Shown here: in pieces, positions 9,448-18,285 of the stretch
Numbering within the stretch: the first letter of the stretch is position 1
Layout: every line of letters starts with the position of its first letter
DNA from: Fischerella muscicola PCC 7414
GTDB taxonomy: Bacteria; Cyanobacteriota; Cyanobacteriia; Cyanobacteriales; Nostocaceae
DNA: 46,305 bases
Direction: 5' to 3'
NCBI RefSeq assembly: GCF_000317205.1
Contig: NZ_AJLK01000006.1
Span: forward strand, 1-46,305
Notes under the pieces: model-generated
Seen by the model: only the letters and a program-made list of their open reading frames with translations
Databases searched by the model: none
Told to the model about the DNA's origin: nothing
Made by a program: the position numbers and the translations under genes

Positions 9448-9633
9448 TTCAGTTATCAGTTATCAGTTATCAAATTCTAGTATTCACTGCGGCTAGTACT
9501 GTTCACTGATTCCTAACCACTAACCACCAACCAATGTACAGACGTGCCATGGCACGTCTGGTACAACAACCAACCACCAACCACCAACCACCAACCAACA
9601 ACTAACTACTAACCACTAACAATTAACTAAATA
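9448..9633. repeat. Heptamer repeats with CCATGG palindrome (copy 2)
   Basis: Begins with a CAGTTAT triplet of direct repeats (TTATCAG units at about 9450-9470), then ACCACCAACC-type heptamers. The 22-bp palindrome occupies 9539-9560, flanked by TGTA and GTACAA exactly as in copy 1. The array continues to the ATG of the next gene, so it forms that gene's 5' leader. Confidence 0.85.
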
Positions 9634-11148
9634 ATGAACCTACGCAAAAAGCTATTGACAATATTTAGTGGGTTGGCGCTGTTGGCGTTAGCAAGTGGCG
9701 GTGTGACTGTATGGGCGATCGCTGCTTGGCACGCCAGTGAAGACAACCTCCAGGATCACTATCAGCGCAGTTTGTTGTTACAGCAGGTGCGGGCTGCTAC
9801 CTTTCGGGCTTTGAAGGAAGTGCCGGATCGAGTCATCACCGATGATGATGATGCAGAAGAAGAGTTTGAAGAATCTCTTGAACCGGTAGAAGAAGATTTC
9901 CAACGCTGGGCAAAGTTGGCTGATAATGAGGCAGAACGTCAGCAATTACAAGAAGTTCGTGATACCTACAACCAGTTAATCCAAAATGCTCGTGTTGTCT
10001 TCAATTTGATGGAAGCTGGTCGTCAAGATGAGGCTTTTAGGTTCATGGAGGAGCAATTAGAGGAGGAAGATTTCGAGGAATTTCAGGAAGTCACTGAGGA
10101 AGCAGTGGCTTCTGATCAAAAAATTCGTCAAAGAATTCGTCAGCAAACACGTAACACCCGTCAAACAGCACAATTAGTATTGATGATTTCTGCCTTTGGG
10201 ATTGTCTCACTGATTTTACTGCTTTTTGCTTACCTGAATTCCGATTTATTTGCTCCCTTACGCGAGGCGGAACAAGCCCTTGACGATGTGGCACGAGGTA
10301 ATTTTAAACGTCGTTTGGATGAAGAACGCAAGGATGAGTTGGGGATGTTGAATCGTGCTTTTAATCGTATGACTAGCGCGATCGCTCAACGGGAACAAGT
10401 CATGGGACTCATGGCTACCACCTCACAAGGTACAGATAATTCAACGGACACCGACTGGCGCAATCTTCCATCTCGCCTGACATTGCATACGCTAGTATCA
10501 CAATTGCGATCGCGAGTTTCCCAATTGTACAGTTCAGCAACAGATAACAACGTCAATGTTGCGGTTGAACAAAAACAGGAGTTAATTCCTCAGCTTGATC
10601 AACTACTACAAGCCATAAGCCGCGTCACTGAATTTGGATTTCCCCTAGACCTGAATTTAGCCCGTACAGATATCCGGGCGTTACTTTACGAAGTCCTGCT
10701 TAGGTTTCATGACGAGTTTGTCCGCCGGAGTGTCAGCTTTGAATTACAAGTCGCACCAGAAGTTACCCACGCAGTTGTAGATCGGCTCAAGCTACGGGAA
10801 GCCTTGGGTGAGTTAATCCGCAATTCTCTTTCAGCCTTACCGGAGGTAGGGGGAAGCTTGGGTGTGCGGTCCTCTCTAACCACAGGTGCAAATGATGCTA
10901 CAGAACTACTCATCGAGGTTGCCGACGACGGTGCAGGTAGTGAACAACCGTTAATCAACCAAGCTTTTCTCACCTTTGACGACTCCAGTAAACAACGCCC
11001 TAGTGTAGGACTCAAACTTACTAAGGCGATCGTAGAGGAACACGGAGGAAGTCTCACCATTAATAGCAAACCTGGTTTGGGTACTCATATACAAATCCGG
11101 CTACCTTGGAAGTGGCACAACGTGCTAAGCGCTATGACTTACCAGTAA
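9634..11148 (+). CDS. HAMP-domain sensor with degenerate histidine kinase core
   Basis: A 504-residue membrane sensor. TM1 spans about residues 7-29 and TM2 about 180-201, enclosing a helical extracytoplasmic domain with strongly acidic stretches (DDDDAEEEFEE). A HAMP domain follows (about 202-255). The kinase core is atypical: no H-box of the HE(x)RTP kind is visible, the expected place reading LTLHTLVSQLRSRVSQL. The ATPase part has weak N (RNSLSAL), DDGAGS and VGLKLTKAIVEEHGG elements. The last ten or so residues (after IQIRLPWKW) are probably not native: the frame runs across the junction with a glycerate-kinase fragment and stops there. It may be a signalling protein that no longer autophosphorylates. 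Confidence 0.75.
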   Translation: MNLRKKLLTIFSGLALLALASGGVTVWAIAAWHASEDNLQDHYQRSLLLQQVRAATFRALKEVPDRVITDDDDAEEEFEESLEPVEEDFQRWAKLADNEAERQQLQEVRDTYNQLIQNARVVFNLMEAGRQDEAFRFMEEQLEEEDFEEFQEVTEEAVASDQKIRQRIRQQTRNTRQTAQLVLMISAFGIVSLILLLFAYLNSDLFAPLREAEQALDDVARGNFKRRLDEERKDELGMLNRAFNRMTSAIAQREQVMGLMATTSQGTDNSTDTDWRNLPSRLTLHTLVSQLRSRVSQLYSSATDNNVNVAVEQKQELIPQLDQLLQAISRVTEFGFPLDLNLARTDIRALLYEVLLRFHDEFVRRSVSFELQVAPEVTHAVVDRLKLREALGELIRNSLSALPEVGGSLGVRSSLTTGANDATELLIEVADDGAGSEQPLINQAFLTFDDSSKQRPSVGLKLTKAIVEEHGGSLTINSKPGLGTHIQIRLPWKWHNVLSAMTYQ

Positions 11149-11357
11149 TTGCTATTGCTGGAACGATTGGTAAAGATGCCCGGGTAAATTTTGACTATGG
11201 TATTGATTCGTTTTCGACGATTCTTAAGGAACCTTGTACGCTTGGTGAAGCTATAGCTAATAGTTCTGACTTGCTTACCTATGCTGCGGAAAGGGTAATG
11301 CGTTTGATTCAAGTCGGTCAAAAGTTAGTAGTCCGTCAATCAAATTTGGCAAGCTAA
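11103..11357 (+). pseudogene. C-terminal fragment of glycerate kinase
   Basis: The frame LEVAQRAKRYDLPVIAIAG followed by TIGKDARVNFDYGIDSF, KEPCTLGEAIAN and AAERVMRLIQVG matches the conserved end of class-I glycerate 2-kinases (GlxK/GarK family). About 300 N-terminal residues with the catalytic lysine are missing. The fragment begins exactly where the upstream kinase gene loses its own sequence and overlaps its last codons in another frame, so a deletion joined the two genes. No start with a ribosome site is visible; an expressed product would be inactive. Confidence 0.8.
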
Positions 11358-11457
11358 TAGTTCACCACATTAATTTTGATAGGTTGGCCAGATCCCCGAC
11401 TTTTTAAAAAAGTCGGGGATCTGACCCCTCGCAAAGAGTCAGAACTAATGATCGAAC
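11354..11457. mobile_element. MITE family 1, copy A
   Basis: Begins CTAATAGTTCACCACATTAA, contains a perfect central hairpin (GATCCCCGACTTTTTTAAAA-type arms at about 11391-11422) and ends in a decayed GTCAGAACTAATGATCGA that corresponds to the right terminus TCAAAACTTATGTGGTCGAG of copy B. No coding capacity. It lies directly after the stop of the glycerate-kinase remnant. Confidence 0.65.
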
Positions 11458-11475
11458 AAGTATTTCTTAGCAGAA

Positions 11476-11805
11476 TTCTGTGGAAATATTGAGCCTATTC
11501 CACAGTTTTACCGCCAGGGAGAAAAACGGTTAAACCGTCTCAATCGCAAAAAGTCTAAAAAGTACCGTAAAGGTAAACCACAGTCTCGAAATTATCACAA
11601 AGCAAGAGTTAGATATGCCCGTAAACATTTAAAAGTAATACCAATTTGAAAAAAGAATGCGACAGATGAATTTTGTAGAGACGCGATTTATCGCGTCTCA
11701 TATTCTGAATGTGTCGCAAATATTATTTTGAATCGGTATAAGTAGGCAGCGAGAAGAGTTTGTCAAGAGAGTGGCACTCCGTTTAATCAAGTCTAACGAT
11801 GTCGT
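11476..11805 (+). pseudogene. tnpB relic of IS200/IS605 type, interrupted by a MITE
   Basis: One frame reads GNIEPIPQFYRQGEKRLNRL, then NRKKSKKYRKGKPQSRNYHK and ARVRYARKHLKV up to 11637. After a 101-bp insertion it resumes as SRQREEFVKRVALRLIKSND (11739 onward) and then fades. Both blocks belong to the helical segment just before RuvC-II of TnpB proteins. The N-terminal part, catalytic residues and zinc ribbon are absent. It is unrelated in sequence detail to the intact tnpB at 19156, so it comes from a different element. Confidence 0.8.
11638..11738. mobile_element. MITE family 2 (TA target, Tc1/IS630-like ends)
   Basis: A 101-bp element with imperfect 27-bp terminal inverted repeats: left ATACCAATTTG...TGCGACA, right end the complement of TACCGATTC...TTGCGACA. 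The inside holds the hairpin GAGACGCGATTTATCGCGTC. It is bounded by TA at 11636-11637 and TA at 11739-11740, and removal of the element plus one TA restores the tnpB frame (HLKV-SRQRE). This is the signature of Tc1/mariner-like (IS630) transposition. Confidence 0.8.
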
Positions 11806-11823
11806 GGGGAGTGTCAAAAATAG

Positions 11824-13359
11824 CTACCTTGGTCTTCCTAAAGTAGTCACATACAAAACTGCTTCTTCCGCAGGAATACCTAAAACATCATTCACTAAGT
11901 CATCAAAGAAACCACCAATACCGCTAACGCCTAAGCCGAGACGAATAGCTGCTAAATTCAGCCTTTGTCCTAAATGACCAGCATCTATATGTAAGTAACG
12001 ATAAACGCGATCGCCATACTGGGCAATGGCTGCTTTGAGATCGGCTGTATGGAATAATACTACTGCTGCATCTCGCCCTAAATCTTGTCCTAAACAGAGG
12101 AAATGTAACTCACGTCGGAAATTTTTAAAGCGAATTTGGCGTAATTCTTGTGCTTTGGGTGCGTAATAATAACAACCAGACTCTAATCCATTAACCCCAG
12201 AAACAGCAATAAATGTTTCAATTAAATTGAGGTCAAAGTAGTCTGGAGAAATATCAAAGCCTTGGTCGATATAATTTTGAGGTTGGTAAGTAAAATCAAG
12301 TAAAGCTTTTAATTCATCAAATGTTAAATCTTCACCCGTATAAGCACGAGTAGAACGACGCTTGAGAATTGTACTTTCTAAATCTATTAGCTTTTCACCC
12401 CAGTTGATTGGTGCTGTGACAGTAGAAATTTTTTGACAAAAAGGAAAATTGTATTTATCCTCTAAAGATTTTTCTTGTTTAACTTCAGGTAAATTGAGCT
12501 TACCAGTAGTTCCTGGTTGAATCTGGGTTGCTTGATGGAAGTATTTCAGTAACTCGCCATCGGGAATTTTAGGATAATTAGTTTCTGTAGCAGAAGGTAA
12601 AGCAGTTCGCCACGTTGGTAAGTTCTGTTGAATATCTAGCATATCTGCTAAAGGAAGAACTGCGATCGCTCCTTCTTGTAGAGAATCAATATAAAGCAAC
12701 TCGTTTACCGCCTCATCCACAAAGCCACCAATTAAGTGCGGGCGATAGTCAGTAATACTACCAGCTAACTCGATATTACCTAATAGATGTCCCGAATCTA
12801 AAAAAATACGACGGTATGCCCTATCCTCATAGCGCCATGCAGAACGATAAAAAACCGCAGTAATAATAATTGCCAGTTGGGTACTCTCTAAAGCAGGATG
12901 CCACAAACAAGCTTCTTGTAAAGCTTGCCAAACGTCACTTTCCCAAAAATGCATCAAAGAATGACTCCGACACTGGTAATTATACAGTCCCGGAGGTAAC
13001 AACGATGTACCACGGGAAACTACATACACTTCCGCCGGATATAACCCACCAGCACTAGGCGCAGCACGGAGATATACTGCGCTTCCCATCGAAGGCATTC
13101 TCGCAGTTAGTCCATAGCTGCAAAACAAAAGCCGTGATAATCTTTGCCACGATTGCGCTTGTGGATTATTAGTAAAAGCTTCTGGCTGATTTTGAATATA
13201 GGGCTTAAGGTCAAAAGTAGAACCTATTTTATACTCTTTAAACGGCACTGGCTGCTTTGCCCAGTCTAACCCCCTACTTCTAAAAGCAATAGTCTGAGGG
13301 TCATACTTAGTGCGTTCGTGGTAGTGCTGAGCAATAGAAGATTGGCGTAGTTCTGGCAT
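11824..13359 (-). CDS. SagB/ThcOx-family dehydrogenase, double domain
   Basis: A 511-residue protein built of two nitroreductase-like units. The first covers about residues 75-250 (RLLFCSYGLTARM, LRAAPSAGGLYPAEVYVV); the second about 325-511 (STILKRRSTRAYTGEDLTFDELKALL, YLHIDAGHLGQRLNLAAIRLGLGVSGIGGFFDD). SagB-type enzymes bind FMN and in bacteriocin pathways oxidise azolines to azoles. Here no YcaO cyclodehydratase or precursor gene is nearby, so the substrate is unknown and a stand-alone oxidoreductase role is more likely. The arginine-rich RRSTRAY motif in the second unit is the usual FMN phosphate contact. Single gene with 498 bp of gene-free DNA upstream. Confidence 0.85.
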   Translation of the reverse strand: MPELRQSSIAQHYHERTKYDPQTIAFRSRGLDWAKQPVPFKEYKIGSTFDLKPYIQNQPEAFTNNPQAQSWQRLSRLLFCSYGLTARMPSMGSAVYLRAAPSAGGLYPAEVYVVSRGTSLLPPGLYNYQCRSHSLMHFWESDVWQALQEACLWHPALESTQLAIIITAVFYRSAWRYEDRAYRRIFLDSGHLLGNIELAGSITDYRPHLIGGFVDEAVNELLYIDSLQEGAIAVLPLADMLDIQQNLPTWRTALPSATETNYPKIPDGELLKYFHQATQIQPGTTGKLNLPEVKQEKSLEDKYNFPFCQKISTVTAPINWGEKLIDLESTILKRRSTRAYTGEDLTFDELKALLDFTYQPQNYIDQGFDISPDYFDLNLIETFIAVSGVNGLESGCYYYAPKAQELRQIRFKNFRRELHFLCLGQDLGRDAAVVLFHTADLKAAIAQYGDRVYRYLHIDAGHLGQRLNLAAIRLGLGVSGIGGFFDDLVNDVLGIPAEEAVLYVTTLGRPR

Positions 13360-13857
13360 AAGAATTTAAATATGCTTCTGCTACAATCTTGGCATTTCTG
13401 GGTACTAACATTTCGTTATAATTTGTACAAACCTATTACTAGTCTTTGAAGTTTTTGTAAGATTGGTATGAATAATACATGCTCTTTACAAACATAAAAA
13501 ATTTATTGTTACAATTAAAACAAACTTCTCTTCCAAGAATTTAACATGATATATGTATTATTTAAATTAAGTATCAAGCTAATCGATTGTGTAGAATAGG
13601 AAATGCCTACCCTAATTTTATCAATATAGATAACTAAGTAAGTCGTCAGGAATAAACAATACTATGATACGTAACTTAAACACTATTGAAATCCTTTCCA
13701 ACACGAATGACGACCCTCGACAGTTAGCTTGATTTATAACAACCTGACTTGAAAGTAACCTCATCCCATCAAGAGAGGACACCCCTCTCCTTACTAAACA
13801 GAGGGGAAGGAGTGAGGTTTTTCATTATTTTTGGTGTACGCAGTTCATGATCGCTAC
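13360..13857. other. Gene-free AT-rich stretch with nested hairpin
   Basis: No supported gene. A nested inverted repeat lies at 13757-13822: outer arms AACCTCA / TGAGGTT, inner arms CCCCTC / GAGGGG, followed by TTTTT on the plus strand. It resembles a dispersed Nostocales intergenic hairpin and could also stop transcription. A 22-codon frame at 13664 was considered and not called. Confidence 0.45.
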
Positions 13858-14907
13858 TTATTTCTTGATGAGTTTATGAATTTGATTTTGCATTTTTTCT
13901 CGTAATGCTTGTGCTTGTTGATAACTTACTGCACGTTTATTAACTGAACTATTTTTATCATTTTGTTGTAGATGAGTTGTTTCTAAAGGTTGAATAAAGT
14001 AACGTAGATGACTTTTAGCTGCCCAAACACCCATAGATGGAAACAGAATAAACACCAACATCAAAGGCGATAAAGGTAAAAACGGTAATTTGAATAATCT
14101 CTGTAATTTTTGCAGGTTAGTAGACCAAGGATGTAGATTTTCATTATCAATACAAATTACAGGTAAAATCGGAATTTGAAAACGTTGGCTCAACTGCATA
14201 AAACTCACATCAAACTTTTCTAATTGATAACGTTTTTGCCAACCTTTTCTGGGCCCGCGTAATCCTTCTGGTGCGTATAAAAGAATTGTATTATCTTGCA
14301 AAGCTGTGGTAAATTCATTTAGCTCCGCTCTCACACCACCTAAAACTGTTGACCATCCAGGCGGCAACCACCAAATCATCCAAGCATGATCAAATAGAGA
14401 TACTCCAGCTAAAGTTTTTAAGATCCATCCTCGCTCTTTACTTAATAAATAACATAAGGATAAAAAATCCCAGGGAAAACACATTCCTGCATGGTTAATG
14501 GCTACCAGCATTGGTTTTGTATTTGGTAAGTTTTCTAATTGATGCAATTCACCATGAAAATAATGTTCAACGATGGGAGCCAGGATTTCCTGACTAAAAA
14601 GTTGTTGATAACTAGGATCAAATTCACTAGTTTCTTGTCGTGGTGTTCGACATCCAAGACGCAACCAACGAATAAATATTGCTAGATAGAAGCCACCAGG
14701 AATTAAAAATAAGATGTATTCTAGCCAATTCCAACCATCAGGATCACAATGGTAGTGCTGCCAGTGGCGGTTAAATAAAATTAGCCAACCAGGAGGATAC
14801 CATAAGCAAAACCAGTCAAACCAACTAAATTTATATCCATTACTAGAAGGAGATTCAATTGATGGGTTAATTATATTTTCTTGATTTTGATTAATCACAG
14901 TTAACAA
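13858..14907 (-). CDS. Lysophospholipid acyltransferase-like membrane protein
   Basis: A 349-residue PlsC-superfamily protein. Hydrophobic segments near residues 27-45, 64-82 and about 270-290 suggest membrane association. The acyltransferase block I reads INHAGMCFPWDFL (residues about 138-150), where His and Asp are separated by seven residues instead of the usual four, closer to the MGAT-like branch. A glycine/arginine block follows as LLYAPEGLRGPRKGWQKRYQ, corresponding to the substrate-phosphate motif. It probably transfers an acyl chain to a glycerolipid or another hydrophobic alcohol. ATG 14907 is the natural start. Stand-alone gene, 140 bp upstream of the arsenic operon end. Confidence 0.75.
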   Translation of the reverse strand: MLTVINQNQENIINPSIESPSSNGYKFSWFDWFCLWYPPGWLILFNRHWQHYHCDPDGWNWLEYILFLIPGGFYLAIFIRWLRLGCRTPRQETSEFDPSYQQLFSQEILAPIVEHYFHGELHQLENLPNTKPMLVAINHAGMCFPWDFLSLCYLLSKERGWILKTLAGVSLFDHAWMIWWLPPGWSTVLGGVRAELNEFTTALQDNTILLYAPEGLRGPRKGWQKRYQLEKFDVSFMQLSQRFQIPILPVICIDNENLHPWSTNLQKLQRLFKLPFLPLSPLMLVFILFPSMGVWAAKSHLRYFIQPLETTHLQQNDKNSSVNKRAVSYQQAQALREKMQNQIHKLIKK

Positions 14908-15047
14908 GAAAGTAAAAATTATACCAAATTATTATATTAATTTTTAAATTTCGTTAATTACATCTTTCTTAAGACATAAAACAAAAAGTTCGTAGTGAGC
15001 ATTTAAGCTTTGACTACAAACTTTAAAATAATTATTATTTTTTGTTT

Positions 15048-15443
15048 TTAGCTGAGTTCTGCAAGCAATTTTACAACTCGTTCTTTAACTTGATCGCGGA
15101 CACGGCGGAAGGTGTCAATTGAACCTCCTTCTGGATCTTCTAGTTGCCAATCTTCAAATATTTCTCTTGTCACCCAATCCTCTGGCAAATTCACTCCACA
15201 ACCACACAAAGAAATCACAGCATCGTAGTCTTCTGGATTAAAATCACTTAGAGGTTTGGATGTTTGATTACTAATGTCAATGCCAATTTCTGACATGATT
15301 TGGACTGTAATTGGATCTACATGAGAAGCTTCTAAACCTGAGCTTGTGACGGCAACTTTTCCTTGCCCTAATGTACGAGTAAATCCTTCTGCCATTTGGG
15401 AACGACGAGAATTTTTTTTGCAAACAAACATTATTTTTTTCAT
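15048..15443 (-). CDS. arsC: Arsenate reductase, Synechocystis ArsC type
   Basis: A 131-residue arsenate reductase related to low-molecular-weight phosphotyrosine phosphatases. The phosphatase loop CKKNSRR gives Cys8-X5-Arg14, and LCGCG supplies Cys80 and Cys82. The length and all three cysteine positions match the Synechocystis enzyme, which uses glutathione and glutaredoxin to reduce As(V) to As(III). A longer frame begins at 15509, but its extra 22 residues (TTNNQQLTINK) are translated heptamer repeat, so ATG 15443 is chosen. Last gene of the pstS-aqp-arsH-arsC operon; 83 bp separate it from arsH and carry repeat DNA. Confidence 0.95.
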   Translation of the reverse strand: MKKIMFVCKKNSRRSQMAEGFTRTLGQGKVAVTSSGLEASHVDPITVQIMSEIGIDISNQTSKPLSDFNPEDYDAVISLCGCGVNLPEDWVTREIFEDWQLEDPEGGSIDTFRRVRDQVKERVVKLLAELS

Positions 15444-15526
15444 GATTTTATTGATTGTTAGTTGTTGATTGTTGGTTGTTGGTATATTTGAAACCCTTAA
15501 CAATAACAAATGACAAATGACGACCC

Positions 15527-16144
15527 CTACTTATTGGCTTTTTCCTTGCGTTCGCTGTAGCGGTCTGTGAGGTAATCTACTTTGTCACGTAATAGCAGGG
15601 TGAACTTATAGAGTTCTTCCATCACATCTACTACGCGATCGCGATAAGCTGAATCTTTCATCGTGCCATCTTCGTTAAACTCTTGGTAAGCTTTAGCAAC
15701 AGAAGACTGATTCGGAATTGTAAACATCCGCATCCAACGTCCGAGAATTCGCAGAGTATTGACTGCATTAAAAGATTGAGAACCACCACTGACTTGCATC
15801 ACAGCCAAAGTTTTGCCTTGAGTGGGTCTGAGCGCTCCTATACTCAAAGGAATCCAGTCAATTTGGTTTTTCATAATGCCACTAATATTGCCATGCAATT
15901 CTGGTGATGACCATACTTGACCTTCAGACCATTGGCTCAATTCTCGTAATTCTTGAACTTTTGGATGGTTATCAGGCACGCTATTGTGAATTGGTAAATC
16001 ACGAGGATCAAAAAACTTAATCTCAGCACCAAAACCTTCAATAATGCGTGCAGCTTCTTCTGCTAATAAACGACTATAGGAATGCTCTCGCAAAGAGCCA
16101 TACAAAAACAATATTCTTGGTGGATGGTCGAAAGTCTTGTGCAT
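15527..16144 (-). CDS. arsH: ArsH, NADPH-dependent FMN reductase
   Basis: A 205-residue flavodoxin-fold protein. The FMN-phosphate loop is [20 protein letters not shown] (residues 15-34), and [19 protein letters not shown] lies at about 79-97, both typical of ArsH. Family members bind FMN, use NADPH, and either oxidise trivalent organoarsenicals or reduce quinones and metals. It is the third gene of the arsenic operon, 22 bp after the aquaporin gene, so its role in arsenic resistance is supported by context as well as by sequence. Confidence 0.95.
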   Translation of the reverse strand: MHKTFDHPPRILFLYGSLREHSYSRLLAEEAARIIEGFGAEIKFFDPRDLPIHNSVPDNHPKVQELRELSQWSEGQVWSSPELHGNISGIMKNQIDWIPLSIGALRPTQGKTLAVMQVSGGSQSFNAVNTLRILGRWMRMFTIPNQSSVAKAYQEFNEDGTMKDSAYRDRVVDVMEELYKFTLLLRDKVDYLTDRYSERKEKANK

Positions 16145-16166
16145 AGTTTCTAATAATTTAGTTTCC

Positions 16167-16862
16167 TTATTCTCTTAAGTCTCGAAATCCACTGGAAAGT
16201 TGGCTATATATCAACACCGCTAATTGCGCTCCCAAAATTGGTGCTACCCAATAAACCCAGTGATGTTGCCAAATCCCTCCTATCAACGCTGGGCCTAATG
16301 AACGCGCCGGATTCATACTTGCACCAGTAATTGGCCCCATAAACATAGCTTCTAATCCTACAGTTAGACCAATTGCTAACCCAGCAAAGCCAATCGGCGC
16401 GCGGCGGTCTAATCCGGAGCCGAAAATTACAAACATCAAAATGAAAGTGAGAATTGTTTCTAGAACAAAAGATTGCAACCAATTGTTATCTAAAGGTAAA
16501 GTTGCCCCTAAATTTCCAACTTTTCCTAAGCTAATTAGTAATGTAGCTGAGGCTGCGATCGCTCCAATTGATTGTGCCAAAATATACGGTAGAACTCGCC
16601 GTCTAGGGAAAAAACCACTAGTCCAAAATGCCAGTGTCACCGCCGGGTTAAAGTGTGCGCCACTCAGATGACCAATAGAGTAGATTAAAGCAGCTACTAC
16701 TGCACCAAATACAAAACTAATTCCTACATGGGTAACAGCACCTTGACTGAGTTCATTCACCATCACTGCACCAGTACCCGCAAACACTAAAGTAAAAGTG
16801 CCAATCGCTTCTGCTAATACCTCTTGTCTAAATAGAAAAAATTCTTTTACGAATGACTTCAT
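16167..16862 (-). CDS. MIP-family aquaporin/aquaglyceroporin of the ars operon
   Basis: A 231-residue channel with six predicted membrane helices and both signature loops intact: NPA at residues 72-74 (GAHFNPAVT) and NPA at 184-186 (GASMNPARS). Aquaglyceroporins pass uncharged As(OH)3 down its gradient; AqpS in Sinorhizobium is the known case of an ars-operon channel that exports As(III) made by ArsC. Here no ACR3 or ArsB pump gene is seen between 15.0 and 19.0 kb, so this channel is the only visible exit for arsenite. It lies 55 bp downstream of the pstS-like gene. Confidence 0.9.
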   Translation of the reverse strand: MKSFVKEFFLFRQEVLAEAIGTFTLVFAGTGAVMVNELSQGAVTHVGISFVFGAVVAALIYSIGHLSGAHFNPAVTLAFWTSGFFPRRRVLPYILAQSIGAIAASATLLISLGKVGNLGATLPLDNNWLQSFVLETILTFILMFVIFGSGLDRRAPIGFAGLAIGLTVGLEAMFMGPITGASMNPARSLGPALIGGIWQHHWVYWVAPILGAQLAVLIYSQLSSGFRDLRE

Positions 16863-16917
16863 TACTTACTGTCATAGCTTGTAAACTGTGGTGTTAAAAG
16901 GAAGTAAAAGCTAATGC

Positions 16918-17976
16918 CTAAAACTTGGCTTGTTTTCTTAACAACTCCCCAATAGTGAGATTTACCTCTGCTTCTCCTTCAAAAACTGTTCCTACCTTGC
17001 CTCTGGTAAAGTGAACTTTATCGAGGTGATAACCTTCTTCTGGTAAAGGCACATACCCCACAGAAGCTACTGTTGTTGGTGCTTTCTGAATATAGAAATC
17101 AACAAAATCTTTAATTGCTCGTTTCTTTTGAGCAGACTGAGCATTAACATAAATAAACAGTGGTCGAGACAGAGGTTGATATTGAATTTTTTCTACTGTT
17201 TCTCGAGAAGGCACTACTGCGCCTTTGCCACTATCAACAGGTAATGCTTTTAACTTGTTTTGATTTTCTTCTAGATAGGCAAAGCCAAAGTATCCTAAAG
17301 CATTAGGATCTTTACTTATGCCATCTACTAAGACTTGATCATCTTCACTGGCTGTATAATCCATGCGACTGGCTCCGACTTTACCAACTATTGCCTCTGT
17401 GAAGTAATCAAATGTACCGGATTTGTTGCCAGCACCATACAAATTTAGTGGACGATCCGGCCAAGATGCACGTACTTGATTCCATTTGGTAATTTTCTTT
17501 TGGGCGTCTGGTTCCCACATCTTTTTAAGTTCTGTGGTGGTAATATCTTTTGCCCAAGTATTTTGAGGGTTGACAGCAATAGTCAAAGCATCAAAAGCCA
17601 CAGGAAGTTCTATAAACCTCACGCCATTTTTGTTACATACTTCCATCTCTGCACTGAGAATAGGTCGTGAGGCATTATTAATATCTGTTTTTCCGGCACA
17701 AAATTTTTCAAACCCACCGCTTGTACCGGAAATATCCACTTTTACTTGGGTTTGATCTTGGGATTCTGCTTGAAACTGTTTTGCTATTGCTTGGGTAATT
17801 GGATAAACGGTACTGGAACCATCTATTGTTACTGCTGCAACTGTTTGTGAATTAGTAACTTCAGTTACATTTGCCGATGGGGAAGTTTGCGTAGATGTAT
17901 GGAATTTTGTTGTGCAACTAGTAGCCAACACCAACATCCCAAGCGCGATCGCTAACTTCTCTCCTGCCGCGCTCAT
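16918..17976 (-). CDS. PstS-like phosphate-binding lipoprotein in the ars operon
   Basis: A 352-residue periplasmic solute-binding protein. The N terminus carries a lipobox, LVLATSC, with Cys21 as the likely lipidated residue. Phosphate-binding signatures follow: TIDGSSTVYPITQAIA (about 50-65), ISGTSGGFEKFCAGKTDINNASRP (about 83-106) and GAGNKSGTFDYFTEAI (about 174-189). No PstC, PstA or PstB gene is adjacent. Being first in an arsenic operon suggests a PstS induced by arsenic that favours phosphate over arsenate and feeds a PstCAB encoded elsewhere (inference). An ATATCAAT palindrome lies 93 bp upstream of its start. Confidence 0.9.
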   Translation of the reverse strand: MSAAGEKLAIALGMLVLATSCTTKFHTSTQTSPSANVTEVTNSQTVAAVTIDGSSTVYPITQAIAKQFQAESQDQTQVKVDISGTSGGFEKFCAGKTDINNASRPILSAEMEVCNKNGVRFIELPVAFDALTIAVNPQNTWAKDITTTELKKMWEPDAQKKITKWNQVRASWPDRPLNLYGAGNKSGTFDYFTEAIVGKVGASRMDYTASEDDQVLVDGISKDPNALGYFGFAYLEENQNKLKALPVDSGKGAVVPSRETVEKIQYQPLSRPLFIYVNAQSAQKKRAIKDFVDFYIQKAPTTVASVGYVPLPEEGYHLDKVHFTRGKVGTVFEGEAEVNLTIGELLRKQAKF

Positions 17977-18068
17977 GTTTCACCTCGTAGCTTATATGAT
18001 AGTTATACTTCCTATCATTTCAAAAAAAGTTGATTTATTAATGATAACTAGACTACATTTTACAAAAT

Positions 18069-18088
18069 ATATCAATTTTTATTGATAT
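18069..18088. promoter_or_regulatory. Candidate ArsR operator of the pstS-aqp-arsH-arsC operon
   Basis: Palindrome ATATCAAT-TTTT-ATTGATAT upstream of the pstS-like gene. Its arms are the same as in the palindrome next to arsR, which supports control of both transcripts by one ArsR/SmtB protein. A second inverted repeat ATGATAG/CTATCAT lies between it and the gene (17996-18018). Confidence 0.55.
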
Positions 18089-18120
18089 GTTTTGCTGATT
18101 AATTACCAAGGAAAGGCAAA

Positions 18121-18285
18121 TGAGAATTACCCGCGCTAGTTTTGGTGAGAGAGCCGAAAAGCTACCCGTCAGGAAAAGAGGTTTTATGAATAAGGAAGTT
18201 GAGAACGAAATGGAAGACGAGTTACGTTCTGACTGCCTTCATGAATTACAAGCAAACGTTGGTGAATCTTACAAAACAGTATAAA
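18121..18285 (+). CDS. Small hypothetical protein (54 aa)
   Basis: ATG 18121 opens a 54-residue frame, MRITRASFGERAEKLPVRKR and on to an acidic middle (NKEVENEMEDELRSD). Not recognised. A G-rich ribosome site is weak (AAGGAAAGG about 7 bases upstream is acceptable). It overlaps the end of arsI on the other strand by 17 bp. It could be a real small protein in the arsenic island or chance; kept at low confidence. Confidence 0.25.

Noticed and set aside
13664-13732. 22-codon frame MIRNLNTIEILSNTNDDPRQ near the SagB-type gene, as a peptide precursor
   Set aside because: No Cys/Ser/Thr-rich core, no YcaO cyclodehydratase nearby, and no clear ribosome site; the SagB homologue is a stand-alone double-domain form.
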